The position numbers and the translations under genes were made by a program. A DNA stretch of 64,000 nt from Chinchilla lanigera (lineage: Eukaryota; Chordata; Mammalia; Rodentia; Chinchillidae), in NCBI RefSeq assembly GCF_000276665.1, contig NW_004955477.1, positions 6,076,990-6,140,989 on the forward strand, read 5' to 3'. A model generated the notes under the pieces. The model was not told the DNA's origin, did not search any database, and saw nothing but the letters and a program-made list of their open reading frames with translations. This document shows, in pieces, positions 1 through 10,874 of the stretch (within the stretch, counting starts at the first letter, position 1; each line of letters opens with the position of its first letter).

Positions 1-2720
1 AAAAGCAAGAGGCACTGATCTACAACAGTGCTTCTTAGAACTTAATGTGGGTGCAAGTCACCTGGGGCTCCTACTGGGAGATAGACTGGGGTTCAGCAGC
101 TCTGCAGTGATGCAAGACTCCACGTTTTTCACAGCTCCCAGCTGGTGCCTGGACCATATTTTGAGAAGCTAGGGTTAGAGAAAACCACTAGGAAGATCCT
201 GTTTAGAAGCCAAGGGAGAAGACACAACAAGAAGGTGGCCATGTTGCTGGAACCCAGTGCCACAGAGATGTCAAGAAAATGAGGAGACAGTGTCCACTGA
301 ACTGTGGTTTGGTGAAGAGGAAGAGTGGGGATCGGAGCAGAAGCACTAGGAACTAAGGCATTTTGAGAGACTCAGGATGAAAAGCAAAGGCAGAAAAGAA
401 GCTGAGGATAATGATTCCCAGGATACCTGGGAAAAAAACAAGAACTGGGTGACTGCCCTTGGGCATGTGGAGAATAAGTATCAAGTGCTTCGGGAACAGA
501 GAAGAGAGTGAAAAGCTGAACTGTTTATGAGCTGGGGGAAATGATAGATTTCCTCTGTTCTGAAACAAACAGGTGGGTCTGAGGGAAAAGACTTGGGAGA
601 GGCAAAAGTCCCAAGCGAAGGTGGGACTGATGGTTGTGGAGATTCTCATTCTGCTCTTTTTCTCACTTTCAATTCCTTTGCTTCTAAAACAGTAGGTGGC
701 TGAGGCATGGAGAAGTCAGGGACCCAGGCTAATTCTGACACTGGGAAATGGTGCAGGAGGATAATTCCATTCCCACCACTCCCCTGCCTTCTCCCACACT
801 AACACCTAAATCACAGGCCCTGGTTTTGCTTTAATTGTAGACATTGTAGCCTGGAGATTACAGGGAAGAGTATACTTCATAAGGGTTGGGTCTTGCTTCA
901 TCTCAGAGGATACAAACGTGGATCTAGTGAAGCACTCAGTAATGCCAAGGGGAGGGTGAATTTGAATACAGCTAGGTTGCTGGTGCGGTGCAGAGAAGGC
1001 ATAGTTCATGCCTGTGGGTGTGAAGATGTTTTGTGTTGAGCACAGTAAGTTTGGCTACCTCCCAAATACCTAATTCAGGCCCAGAGCCTGTGCATATTTC
1101 AATCTTTTACGACTGGATAGAATAATCAAATTGATCTAAGAAAGCTTGAAGGCAATCAGTGTCTAGTGGGTTTTGCTCACCACAAGCTATGAAAATCAGA
1201 TGTGAAGAATCCATCTCCCAGTATCTCAATGACTTCCTTCTGCTGCCAAGACTGCATCCACCTGGTGGAAGAAAAGGTATTTGGATAGTACATGTGCCAT
1301 TAAGCCTTCCAATGACCGTGCTGGGCTGAAATCTGCTCAGTGCCATGGGTGGAGAGGCCACGGTGCTGGGATGGTGGGCGCTCTCCAGTTGGAACTCTGT
1401 CGAATAATAACTCCTCGACAGAAATGGCCTGGCTCCCAAACACATGGTTTATGGCCGAAATGGAAAAGCTCCCAAGCACTATCAATGACACTCTCACTGC
1501 TTATAAAGACATGTGGGTTCTTTTCCAGAAAAAATAAGACTGCTGCCATTTCTCCCCCTCAAGCCATAAATGATTCAAATGTCAGGCTTGCCTATGCCTT
1601 ATGCTATGAGGACGTATTAACTTATCAAGGAAGCAGACACATTATAGGCTGCTTGCCGCCCCTACAACTCCATATTTATGTTTGAAATCTCAGGATATGT
1701 TACCTACGCTTGCTTGCCACCTTCCCTTCCTCCACAGGAGATTTACAATGCAGCCAGCCAGCAGAAGAGGGACAAAGAAGTAAATATAGTAATATGACAG
1801 ATTTATTTTGATTTGTTTTATGTGCTTGTGAACTTGCATGCTTTATGTGCTTCTCCATATCTGGGGTCTACCATTCTCCTCCTGACTCTCACCCTTTGCT
1901 GAGTAGCTGGTCCAGTAAGTTCTTGCAGGGAGGGAGGGTCGGGCAAGGAGGGAGAAAACCGGGCCTTCTCACAGCCATCTGGTTAATCATACCACTTTTA
2001 GATTTTTTCCTGCTATTTGGTAATTTTCTTTTACCTGGCTCCTGGAAACATTTTTATAGGAAGAAAGCTATTTATCCTATTTTAAAATCTGCACTCATTG
2101 TCTTCTTTAAGATGGCAGGAATAATTGCTCTTTGTCTTGATTGGTGTCGTTTCCACAAGCCATTCTAACTTTCTGGCAGAGGCTGTGCATGGGTCTGCCC
2201 TCTTTCTTACCAAGGGCTAAACTGGAGGTGGCCCTTGGGGGACATTTCCTGGCAACAAAGCCACAGGGTTGGCGGCATCTGACAGCACACTTGGGTAGGC
2301 TGGGCAGGGGCAAGGGTGCCCAGGGTCTGATGGAGAGAGAACCCTTTGATGTAGAAAGATTGATCTCTGCAGAGCCAAGGGGGCACTTAACTCTGCTGAA
2401 ATTCTCTGCCAGAATGGAAACTGGGGGAAACGAGAAGTGCTCATGTGGAGAATTGCTTCAGTGACACCAGGCGGCCTGCCCCATGGCCTGAAAGGCAGCA
2501 CTTAAGGAAGATTACAGAGAAGAAGATAAGTGGGTACAGGCTCCTCAGAGGTGACGGATGTCAAACCACATCATTTGTGACTCACTTTAAATGCTCCAGA
2601 CAAACTAGCTGACAAGATCCTCACGTTCTGCGTCAACGTAGCAAAAATCACTTAGTGTCCCAATCCCAGGAGAGCGCCAGTATTTCTGTTACCTTAAGCA
2701 AAATAAGCTTACAGCAAAAA
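1..2720. other. Unique non-coding sequence, no gene recognised
   Basis: I see no recognisable gene or interspersed repeat here. Several overlapping open frames between about 1.1 and 1.7 kb and between 2.1 and 2.5 kb occur on both strands at once. That pattern fits chance open frames in moderately GC-rich DNA rather than coding selection. Confidence 0.5.
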
Positions 2721-2727
2721 CAGAACA

Positions 2728-2776
2728 GAACAAAACAAAACAAAACAAAACAAAACAAAAGAAAAGAAAAGAAAAG
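2728..2776. repeat. (AAAAC)n / (AAAAG)n simple repeat
   Basis: A pentanucleotide tract of AAAAC units passes into AAAAG units. It may be the decayed A-rich tail of an old retrotransposon, but no element body is visible upstream. Confidence 0.85.
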
Positions 2777-2779
2777 GTC

Positions 2780-4205
2780 TTTCCCAGAGTGTCTGTGAAA
2801 GTGACTACAAATGGCTGATGGAAATCTTGGTGTTGTCCTCAGAATAAGTGTTGGATGCTGCTTTTAGGGAGGAAAGAATTCTTTGGAGGCCCTCCTTGGA
2901 GAGCATCCAGGTTGAACTCTGAAGCCTTGGGTCCATTGTCATTGGGTGCTGTGGGTGAGTTCTGGCCTTGGTGGCCTGTGCTTGTTGGGGCTGTGCTGGA
3001 GTTGGCCAGGTCCTGGATCATGATGGTAGAGGCTGAACAACATGGAGAGAAGCAAATGACCCAGGTGGGATCAAAGGGATCAGTAGCTTGTCACTTGTCC
3101 CCAGCACTGTAAATACTCATTTTAAGCTTCACAAAATTGCAAAAGATGTTGGCTATGTTAAAAATATACAAGGGTGGACGAGTTGTTCTTGAGGGTGTCA
3201 TTACTGTGCTGGTGATGTGAAATGATACGAAGTGTTAAAGGGACTTAAATGTTCTAATAAATGGAGGGCCATGGGTGGTGCAGCCAGGAGTGGGCCAGCA
3301 GATGCATAAAGAACAGGGGCAGAGTCAAACTTGACAGGTGAAAGAATCTGAGTGCTGCTCTTTGCAGTGACTTCAGTGTCCTCACTGATGCAGAACTTCA
3401 TTATGATCAGTATTCCCTCAGCTTGAACATTTGATATTTTCAATTCATTCAGTGAAGAGAAGTAAAAAACAATAGATTTCTACAAATGAGTGCTCAGAAG
3501 ATTGTGGTGGTCCTTTGCCATGGCTGTTCCTTTGCTTTCTTTGGGATCATGAATGAGTGTTTGGGATGTTTCATTTGCTCCAACCGTTTCCCAGGTTCCC
3601 ATGGATCGGTGGTGACAGGAAATCCCAGGTAAGCGTGGCAGAAAGGAAATGAAAAGACTTAATTTTGAAAACCTCTTGAACACCTCAAGCCTTATCTTTA
3701 AAATCTTTCAGAGACTGAGTACTTGGAAATGTGCCCACCTCCAGCTCCAAACTGTATTAAAAATGAAAATTAAGTATTCTGCTTATGATAGGGGAACACC
3801 TGTTTGGAAAGTCCTGCTGGAGGAGCAAGACTGAGGTAGAACTACCTTTGCTTTAGGCTGTGGCAACCTTGGTGTCCTGGAATTTGAGGTGTGGGGTCTG
3901 TGTTCTGTCCGCTCACAGAGCTCGAGAGAGGACCACATGGCAAAGGCATGCTCTCTGGGCTCCTTCAGCAGTGAGGGATGATAGGTGGGGGTTGTGGGAT
4001 GAGCTCTCTCACTCTCCACTCACAGTCAAGGGCCCAAGTCCTGGGCAGGGGGCATTGGGAAGTCTGGCATCAGCTGTCCCTGCTCTCCAAGCCAGCCACT
4101 CTGCTACTTTCAGAAGCTTGCACTATAGAAGTTGTTTGAAAATAAAGAATCATTATCATCTACCTTTCCAGAAGGGTCTTCAAAGTTTTAATGCTTTTGA
4201 TGAGC
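2780..4205. other. Unique non-coding sequence
   Basis: No gene or repeat is recognised. Isolated splice-like signals occur, for example an AG at about 2842 with a GGgtgagt at about 2954, and a 34-base AG/GT pair around 3596-3630. The polypyrimidine tracts are weak and nothing else supports them. Confidence 0.4.
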
Positions 4206-4207
4206 TT

Positions 4208-4320
4208 AGTGAAAACTGAGTGAAAAGAAAACTGAGTGAAAGAAATGTAATGGAACATTTCTTCCAAAACTGAGTGAAACTGAGTGAAAACTGAGAGAAA
4301 GAAAATGTAATGGAACATCA
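4208..4320 (+). repeat. Imperfect tandem duplication with ACTGAGTGAAA units
   Basis: Two related units of roughly 55 bases each carry one or more ACTGAGTGAAA copies followed by the shared string GTAATGGAACAT (about 4246 and 4307). The inner copies differ in number between units. This suggests local slippage or a short tandem duplication. Confidence 0.75.
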
Positions 4321-4324
4321 GGAG

Positions 4325-5585
4325 TGAAGTTTCTAGCTTAGAAAATAACAACATGAAATAAGCAGAATTTATTTCTAGTGCTGAGGACCTTTATTCCATG
4401 CAAAGTCTTTTCTGGGTGTCTTCCAAGTGGATTTGATGTAAGGTTCTGTCTTCTTTCTTTTATTAGGTTGGGGGAATGGTGCAGGCAGATCGAGTGGAGT
4501 GGGAGATGAAGATGGGAATGAAGTTTGTAAGAGGATCTGGTACATATGAACACTGTGTTCATTCTGTTTGCAGATTACTTGTTCACAAGCTTATTTTTAT
4601 GTGTTCTTACTTTTCAAGAAAAAATTCCATTGCTTTTCTATTATGCAGTGGTTTTTCTTTTGTCTCTTACTTTATTAGTTATGCCAATGCTTTACATAGA
4701 GGCTTAAAGTAATAACTGTAATTGCAGTCTTTGACTGGAAATCTGAGAATAAGTACCATTTGGGACCCTTTGGTGATATGAGTCAAAACTTAAACCCTTA
4801 TGCTCAGGTGTAGTGGAGGTGCCAAATGGAGTGGATTGGTCTAGATGAAGAATAAATGCAGGTGGGGTGCCTGGGCACATATATTCAGACTGGTTCTAGT
4901 TCAAAACAAGGCCCATCTTGCATAGGCAGGGGCACCCAGGTGACCTAGGTGGGCATCAGATCCACATTGCCTGGCTGTGCTAGCCTTTGGAGGTGTGGGG
5001 TGAGGTACAGATACCAAACTTAGCACTCACTTGTCTGTGACCTTGCCAGGCACTGGCCTAGGAACTTTGCATGATGGAACCTTTTGCTCTGGCTGGCATT
5101 TATTCTCCATGCTGCTTCTTAGCATCTGCAAAAACAGCCACCACAATATTTCCTCTATTTTCCATGAGTTTCGTTCAACATTACCCATAAAACATTCCCC
5201 CTTCTGAGAAAAATACTTTTCCTGGGCTCTGCATGGTCCCAAGACTGTAGACAAATGGGCTGCTGACTGTGTAAGACACTGTGGGGAGGTGACACCATGT
5301 GACTTGCCAGGCCAGCTTGGACCATGCAAGAGACTCACTACAGGCAAGAGCAATAGAACCACTGCTTCCAGGAGCCTAAGAGACACCAAATATAGTGTGG
5401 CGACAGAGAATAATGGCAGAGAGGTTAGGAGGGATACCTAGAGAGGTTTTGTTTTCATGGTTTCTGTTTCCAAGAGAAGTCTAGTTTGTATGATTCGCTG
5501 TATAGAAATGGATGGATTCTGGCATACTGAGGGCTCCCCTGTGTTATTTTGCATTCCATAGTCAGGACCAGAGCATCTTCCACAA
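4325..5585. other. Unique non-coding sequence with one open minus-strand frame
   Basis: No repeat or gene is recognised. A minus-strand frame of about 120 codons (5389 to 5027) begins with a hydrophobic stretch, but its first codon is TTG and no nearby ATG gives the same start. An AG at about 5372 and a gtgagt at about 5035 would bound it as an exon. I regard it as chance. Confidence 0.35.
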
Positions 5586-5587
5586 GA

Positions 5588-6723
5588 AAGATTGTGAAAA
5601 CAGTACAGAAATTCCCCAAGAAAGCTATGGGCAGAACTACCATATGATCCAGCAGTCCCATTATTGGGTATTGTAATGGTTAATCTTGAGTGAGAACTTG
5701 ATTTGTTTGAGAAATGCCTAGGAGATGAGTACAGCACAGTTCTGTGGTGTGTCTGGGCAGCTCCTGATGGCATGACCTTGGATGTTATATCTGTTCTCTG
5801 GCCCCTTGATCTCTGGCTCTTCCTTTATTCTCTACTTCTGGTTGCCACAAATGAACATTTTTCCTCAGCTATGATGTTTCTGCCATGTTGTTTCTGTCCT
5901 GGGTCCAGCTGGCTATGGACTAGAACTTCTGAAACCAGGAGTCAAAATAAACCTTTTCACCTTTAAGTTGTGTTTGTCATGTTTTTTTTTGTGCCAGTAA
6001 CAGAAAGTTGTCTATTATAGGTATATAAAAAACGAATTGAGATCAGTATTTGGAAGAGACATCTGCATTCCTATGTTTATTGCAACACTATCCGCAATAG
6101 CCAAGATTAGAGAATCAGCTTAGTTGTCCATCAGTGGATGAATGGGTAAAGAAAATGTGGTGTATATATACACAGTGGACTATTATTCAGCCATAAAAAC
6201 AATGAAATTCTGTCATTTGCAGTAGGATGGACAAAACTAGAGGAGATTATGTTAAATGAAATGGACAGAAATACACTCATATAGGTTCTCAATCTTATGT
6301 GAAAAATAAAAAAATTGTTTTCAAAACCTGGAGACTAGACTAGTCAATGACAAAGCCTGGAAAGGTAGTAGGGGAGGGAGAGATGCAGAGAGCATTGTTA
6401 TTGTGTACCAGGAGAAATAACTTCTAATGTTATACAGCACAGTAGGTAACTATAGTTGAGAAAAATTAATTGAATATTTCAAAATAGCTCTAGCAGATAG
6501 GCTTTTGAATGTCCCTAACACAATGAAATGATTAATGTCCAAGGTGATAGACCTGTCGATTACCCTGATTTCATCATTAAAAATTTTATATATATATATA
6601 TTAAATTGCATACATTGTATAATATTGGATATATATTGTATTATGTATACATGTTTAAATGTCAAACTGTACCCATAAATATATAAAATTATTATGCATC
6701 AATTAAAATATAGTTAATAAAAA
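5588..6723 (+). mobile_element. LINE-1 3' end (L1MA/L1MB-like), interrupted by an LTR
   Basis: The sequence follows the familiar mammalian L1 3' portion. It has an ACCATATGATCCAGCAGTCC-type motif near 5639, the 'cacaatagccaagat / gtccatcagtggatgaatgggtaaag' region near 6092-6150, and an AT-rich 3' UTR with 'cccataaatat' near 6670. It is 5' truncated and heavily diverged. Positions 5672-6019 are a later LTR insertion, so the two halves are one element. No protein can be made from it. Confidence 0.8.
5672..6019 (+). mobile_element. Solo LTR, MaLR/ERVL type, nested in the L1
   Basis: This 348-base block begins TGTAATGGTTAATC and ends near a 'gtaacagaaagttg' 3' terminus typical of MaLR-class LTRs. 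It contains a polyadenylation-region motif 'gtcaaaataaacc' near 5941. The direct repeat GGTAT lies immediately on both sides (5667-5671 and 6020-6024). A 5-base target duplication is the rule for this retrovirus-like class. No internal region remains. Confidence 0.75.
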
Positions 6724-6724
6724 G

Positions 6725-7440
6725 AAAGATTTTGATGGATGGTATAGTAGACTCATTCTGGAAACCAGATGAAAAAAATCTTGTCTACTTGAATAATAGA
6801 GGTCACACCTACACTTTCCAAAGCTTTTGGATTTTCTAGTGTATTTTTGGATTTACTTTGTCCCCGGTAACTGTCTTGAGTTCTTATATTCTTAGGTCAA
6901 CTCTGCAAGTTTAGGTCAGAGAATGTCTTATTTAATGCCCAGGAATATCTGCACAAGAAGCAGGTAAGTCTTCTGATCTGAGAGCTGCAATTAGAGTATG
7001 GAGGGCTCTTCATGAAGATTTTGTGGCTTGGTCATCATTCTGCCAAGTACTTTCTTCTCATTCAATTTAAACCAAAGGCACTAGCCTGGAGAGTTTATAC
7101 CCACAGAGAAAAGAACTGAGAAGGAACTGGGTAATGGTGACTCAGGCTGGGGCACTATTGGAACTGGGCTTTGAGCCTAACCACTTCAACACAACTCTGG
7201 GTTTTGGTCTCTTGGTTTTCCAAAAGACTACGACTCATCCTTAAGGACAAGTAACGTGGCAGTGGAAGGGATTCTTAATTGCTTAGCCATCCCTACATCC
7301 TCCTTTCCTAGGGTAGGGACCATGTCTGGACTTAAGGATGGACAAGTTTCCATTGTGTCATGAAATGGACACTTAACTGCCAAGGCAACATTGTCTTCTG
7401 GCCTCTAGTTGAGAGATGATGACCATAGAAGAAAATGTGG
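6725..7440. other. Unique sequence apart from the candidate exon
   Basis: No repeat is recognised between the end of the L1 and the TTTA tract. The only notable signal is the splice-bounded segment at 6896-6963. Confidence 0.4.
6896..6963 (+). other. Candidate small exon (splice-site bounded), unproven
   Basis: A pyrimidine-rich tract ends in TTATATTCTTAG (AG at 6894-6895). A near-perfect donor CAG|gtaagt follows at 6963/6964. The 68 bases between are open in two frames. The frame from 6898 reads 22 codons with ordinary protein-like composition (QLCKFRSENV... ending LHKKQ). No neighbouring exon with matching phase was identified, and I do not recognise the peptide. It could be a coding exon, a non-coding RNA exon or coincidence. 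Confidence 0.25.
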
Positions 7441-7446
7441 TTGGCT

Positions 7447-7447
7447 G

Positions 7448-7492
<45 letters not shown>
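7447..7492. repeat. (TTTA)n microsatellite
   Basis: About eleven TTTA/ATTT units run without interruption. The tract abuts the LTR fragment that follows. Confidence 0.95.
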
Positions 7493-7621
7493 AAGAGGGA
7501 AAGGTTTATTTAGCTCACAATTTGTGGAGATTTCAGTCCATACTCAGCCAAGACAGAGTGGCATATGATAGAAGCCCACAGTTTATGGTGGTGGAAAACA
7601 GCAGAAACACCTATTTATGTT
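7493..7621 (-). mobile_element. MaLR-type LTR fragment, antisense
   Basis: The text 'aaggtttatttagctcacaatttgtgg' followed by 'cagtcca', with later 'atagaagcccacagtttatggtggtgg', resembles the antisense of a rodent MaLR LTR 3' part. It is short and cut off at 7621 by a B1-type SINE. Confidence 0.5.
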
Positions 7622-7731
7622 TGAGATAGGGTCTTGCTTTGTAGCACAGACTGGCCTCCAACTCACCATCCTGCTGCTGCAGCCTCCCAAGTGCTGGCAT
7701 TACAGGTGTGTGTCACCATGCTTGGTTGAGT
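7622..7731 (-). mobile_element. B1-type SINE (7SL-derived), antisense
   Basis: Read on the minus strand this is a B1 monomer. On the plus strand it shows 'gggtcttgctttgtagcacagactggcctc', then 'cctcccaagtgctggcattacaggtgtg' and 'accatgcttggtt', the reverse complement of the B1 head. The copy is diverged and has no open reading frame. Confidence 0.85.
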
Positions 7732-7734
7732 TGT

Positions 7735-8650
7735 CTTAGTATAATAAGAACTAATGTCTCAAGCTCCATGTCCTTAGTTCAGAGATATGGAGGATATTCT
7801 AAACTATACATTTCTTTTCCTCTCCTTCTTCCTCCTGAAGTCATCCCTTCTGAGTCATCAAGAGGGCTCAGGCCACCAGATGTTACTTGTATTTGCAGAA
7901 CTCTCCTCACCATGCATCAAGCCAACTTTTGGACAATGCCATCTACCTCTGTGGGCTACCTTCTGAATGTGTCCTTGCGACAATAACTTTGGGGTTCCTG
8001 TACCCAACCATCATTCCTCCAAGGAGGTAAGGCTATGTATGTGTGTGTGTGGGGGGGGTGTTTGGGACCTTGCGCAGGGTAGAGAACTGAGACTTCTGTC
8101 TGCTTGGTGATCAGCTTCCTGGACAGCTGTGCTTTCATGATCTGGGCATAATTATTTATGAAATGAACCTTGAAGACCTTTCTGGTTTCTTTCCTCTATT
8201 AGTATATAGTACTAGATGTGCCTGCAGCCCCTAATTCAGAGGAAATTTTTGCCTGCCAGTTGTGGTATAAGGTGTGCAAATCCAGCCAGCCATTCAGGGC
8301 CTACCCACAATCCATTCGAGGAGCTCATGCCATAAGCATACCTATGTGCTAGCAAGTGTCAGCCTTCAGAGGGCCCTGCGCATCTGCACTGCAACCACTG
8401 CAAGTTTTCTTACTAGTGTATTGTGGGAGTAGTTCTCAGCAGCTAATTGTCAGTGAGCAGAGTGGCCGTTCTTCCCACAGCTCTCCAAACTAAGGGCACT
8501 ACCCCCACCTTGACAGACTCAGGGAAAGATAGTAGCACCTAAGTCTGACTTGTAGAAATGAGCAAGTTGCTTTGTTTGTTCCTCAACCTGCCTGACTATA
8601 CTATAGTAAGGAAGAGGCAGAGTCTTAATGGACAGCAATAATTTTTACCT
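7735..8650. other. Unique sequence
   Basis: Apart from a short GT/G tract at 8037-8060 nothing is recognised. Confidence 0.4.
8037..8060. repeat. Short (TG)n followed by a G run
   Basis: A brief GTGTGTGT tract passes directly into a seven-base G run. Confidence 0.7.
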
Positions 8651-8651
8651 T

Positions 8652-8753
8652 TTTAAAATTTTTTTTATGTTCTGTTTTTTGGTACTGGGAATTGAACTCA
8701 CAACCTTGTGCTTGCCAGGCAGGTGTTGCACTGCTGAACTATATCCCTGGCTC
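8652..8753 (-). mobile_element. ID SINE, antisense
   Basis: On the minus strand the body (about 8752 to 8681) is an ID element. It has the tRNA-like head 'gccagggatatag...', the 'ctggcaagcacaaggttgtga' middle and the 'caattcccagtacc' tail, then an A-rich 3' tail seen here as a T-rich run. TTTACCTT occurs on both sides (8644-8651 and 8754-8761) and is the likely target-site duplication. Confidence 0.88.
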
Positions 8754-8761
8754 TTTACCTT

Positions 8762-10525
8762 ATTACTAAACAGATTTGACCTTCCCTGGTTGCCTCTTTG
8801 AAATAATCCTTGGAACAGCAGGTAGGTGGAAAACTTTATGCTTTGGGGAGCTGGTCAGCAAGTTGGAAGCAAAGAAAGGGCAAATTACTAAAATACATTA
8901 TGTTGGCTGGCAGCCTTGGGCCCACTTATGGTGGGGCACAAAAGTAGCCATTTATGGTGCCCTGGATCACAAGTTTATGGGAAGATGTGGCTCCCAGGGG
9001 CTGAGAAATATGCCCTTTTGGATTAATTTTACCTTTTCTGTCACCAGGGGCATGGAGTTTTTACTAGGCCAGGTAAAACACCATCTCCCCTTTGATATAA
9101 TTTCATGTAATTTCTGAACAACTGGAAACCACAAGATCCCACATACCTGACACTTTTGATCAAAACATGCACCATAGACAGCAAGCCTGGATTGGGGGTC
9201 TAAATGGTCACTGTATCATGTGTGTCCTATCTCAAAGTGTATGTTTGCTGAAGAAGAGCAAATATTCCCCATGTGGAGTTGGAGCCCAAAACTTCTTGGC
9301 AGGAGAAAAACCGCTTAACTTGGAGATCCTGAGTGTGAATGAGGGTGCTTGGGAGAACTTTGCAGGCTTCTACTCACTACAATGAGGGGAATCAGAAAAA
9401 AGAACAAAAATCATGGGCAGAATGAACCAGCAGCTTTACTTTGCAAAAGTTCTACAATAGGGCTCTAGAATGCTAGCTTCATTCTAGTCCTCCAGATTGG
9501 TTTCTTTCCTCTATTAGTGTTGTATTAGTAAATGTGCCTGCAGCCCTTTGTGTCCATCAGGGAGGTAAATGCATCTGCAGCAATGTATTTGGCAGTGTTG
9601 TGTGCATTAACTTAAAGAGTATAAGTGGAAATATGTGAAGCTAGATGTACAGGAATCTTTAAAACATCTTTGAAATAGTCATACAATTAAAAGCAGCTTA
9701 GCCAGAAAGAGACCAAAAAATAAATTGAGAAGACCCACAAATGAGGACAACTGGGGTGGACGTAGGGGTTCGGGGAGGGCGTGACCTGTGTATCATGTGT
9801 TTCTCTCAGTCCTGTGGCAGGCCTGGGGGTGAAGGTGGGGATGAGGTTGTGTACACTGAGAGTTGGAATCCCCAAGCTTTTCATCTTCTGGAAGCATAAT
9901 GTGTGAGGTGAGGCTGCTGAAAGCTAGGGACAGGATGAGGGGGATTCCTCATGATGTTTGGCGAGGATGTGGGGTGTTCTCAGCTAAGATGGACCTCATC
10001 TGGAGCTCCAGTGTCCTTCATACTTGCCCTGGAACCTACCTCAACCCACTGGGGCATTAATTCCTACAGTCCTGTAAGGAAATCCCTCTATTTCCTGAGC
10101 CTCTGAATGAGATTTCTATTCTATTTCCAAAGAGGAGTTTCCCATGTGAAATTAAAAAAAATTTTAAAAATGAAGTAGAAAAAACCACTGGTACAGGTTC
10201 CCTCCTACAATTAATGGACTCGCCCAGTGGTTGCATCTTGGAATTTCAGGGATTCCTTTAGATTTTCTAAGAAATGGGGGAGCTGCTCCAGAACCTCTCA
10301 GGAGACCCCATGCTCATTTTCATCACATGTGGAGATCAACTAGGATGAGAGTTAAGGATTAAGTGTAAGGATTTAAACTCCAATGGCGACTAAAGGACAA
10401 TATAGGAAAGTATTTTATTTGACCTGGGTGGGAAGACGAGCTCTGTGTGTAAGACATGGAAGCAGATGTCCTGAAGACATCATTGGTAAACTATAGTAAA
10501 TATCAAAGTTGCTCTGTTGCTAACA
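8762..10525. other. Unique sequence
   Basis: No gene is recognised. A plus-strand frame of 113 codons at 8776-9117 carries no family motif I know. Short phrases at 8190-8230 and 9500-9545 are nearly the same ('tttctttcctctattagt...tagatgtgcctgcagccc' versus 'tttctttcctctattagt...taaatgtgcctgcagccc'). This suggests a dispersed repeat or local duplication about 1.3 kb apart. Confidence 0.4.
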
Positions 10526-10529
10526 TGCT

Positions 10530-10872
10530 CACCTCACCTGGCCCTCAGACAACGCCCTATCTTCTGCCCCAGGTCTTTTGCAATTGCTGCTCCTGCTGGC
10601 ACTTGCTTATCACCTCAACTCTGATCCAAATCCCCTAATCAGAGGCAGCTTTCTCAGCCCCTGATCAAAGAGTGCCTCCCTCCTCTCTTGTCTTCTCCAG
10701 AGCACCTGAAGTATGTCACCACATAACCTAGTGTGGACATAGTGTCAAGTTCCCAGCCTAAAATGTAGGTCCCATGAGACTTAGTGTGGCTTCTTCCCAG
10801 GGTCTCTATCATGGTCTCACTATGTACCAGGCTGCGGCTCATAGCACAGCCTCAGTGAGTGTTTGAGTGATG
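10530..10872 (+). mobile_element. L2 LINE 3' portion
   Basis: The order of phrases matches the L2 3' end: 'ccaggtcttttgcaattgctgctcctgctggca' (about 10570), 'gaggcagctttctcagcccctgatcaaa' (about 10641), 'aaaatgtaggtcccatgag' (about 10759) and 'cctcagtgagtgtttgagtga' (about 10850). It is old, diverged and non-coding. Confidence 0.65.
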
Positions 10873-10874
10873 AG

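Noticed and set aside
3560..3640. 34-base micro-exon between TTTCCCAG and CCCAG|gtaagc
   Set aside because: Such pairs arise often by chance; no frame, conservation or neighbour supports it.
5027..5389. Minus-strand frame with a signal-peptide-like beginning
   Set aside because: The apparent start is TTG rather than ATG, no family is recognisable, and the frame ends only at an intron-like donor.
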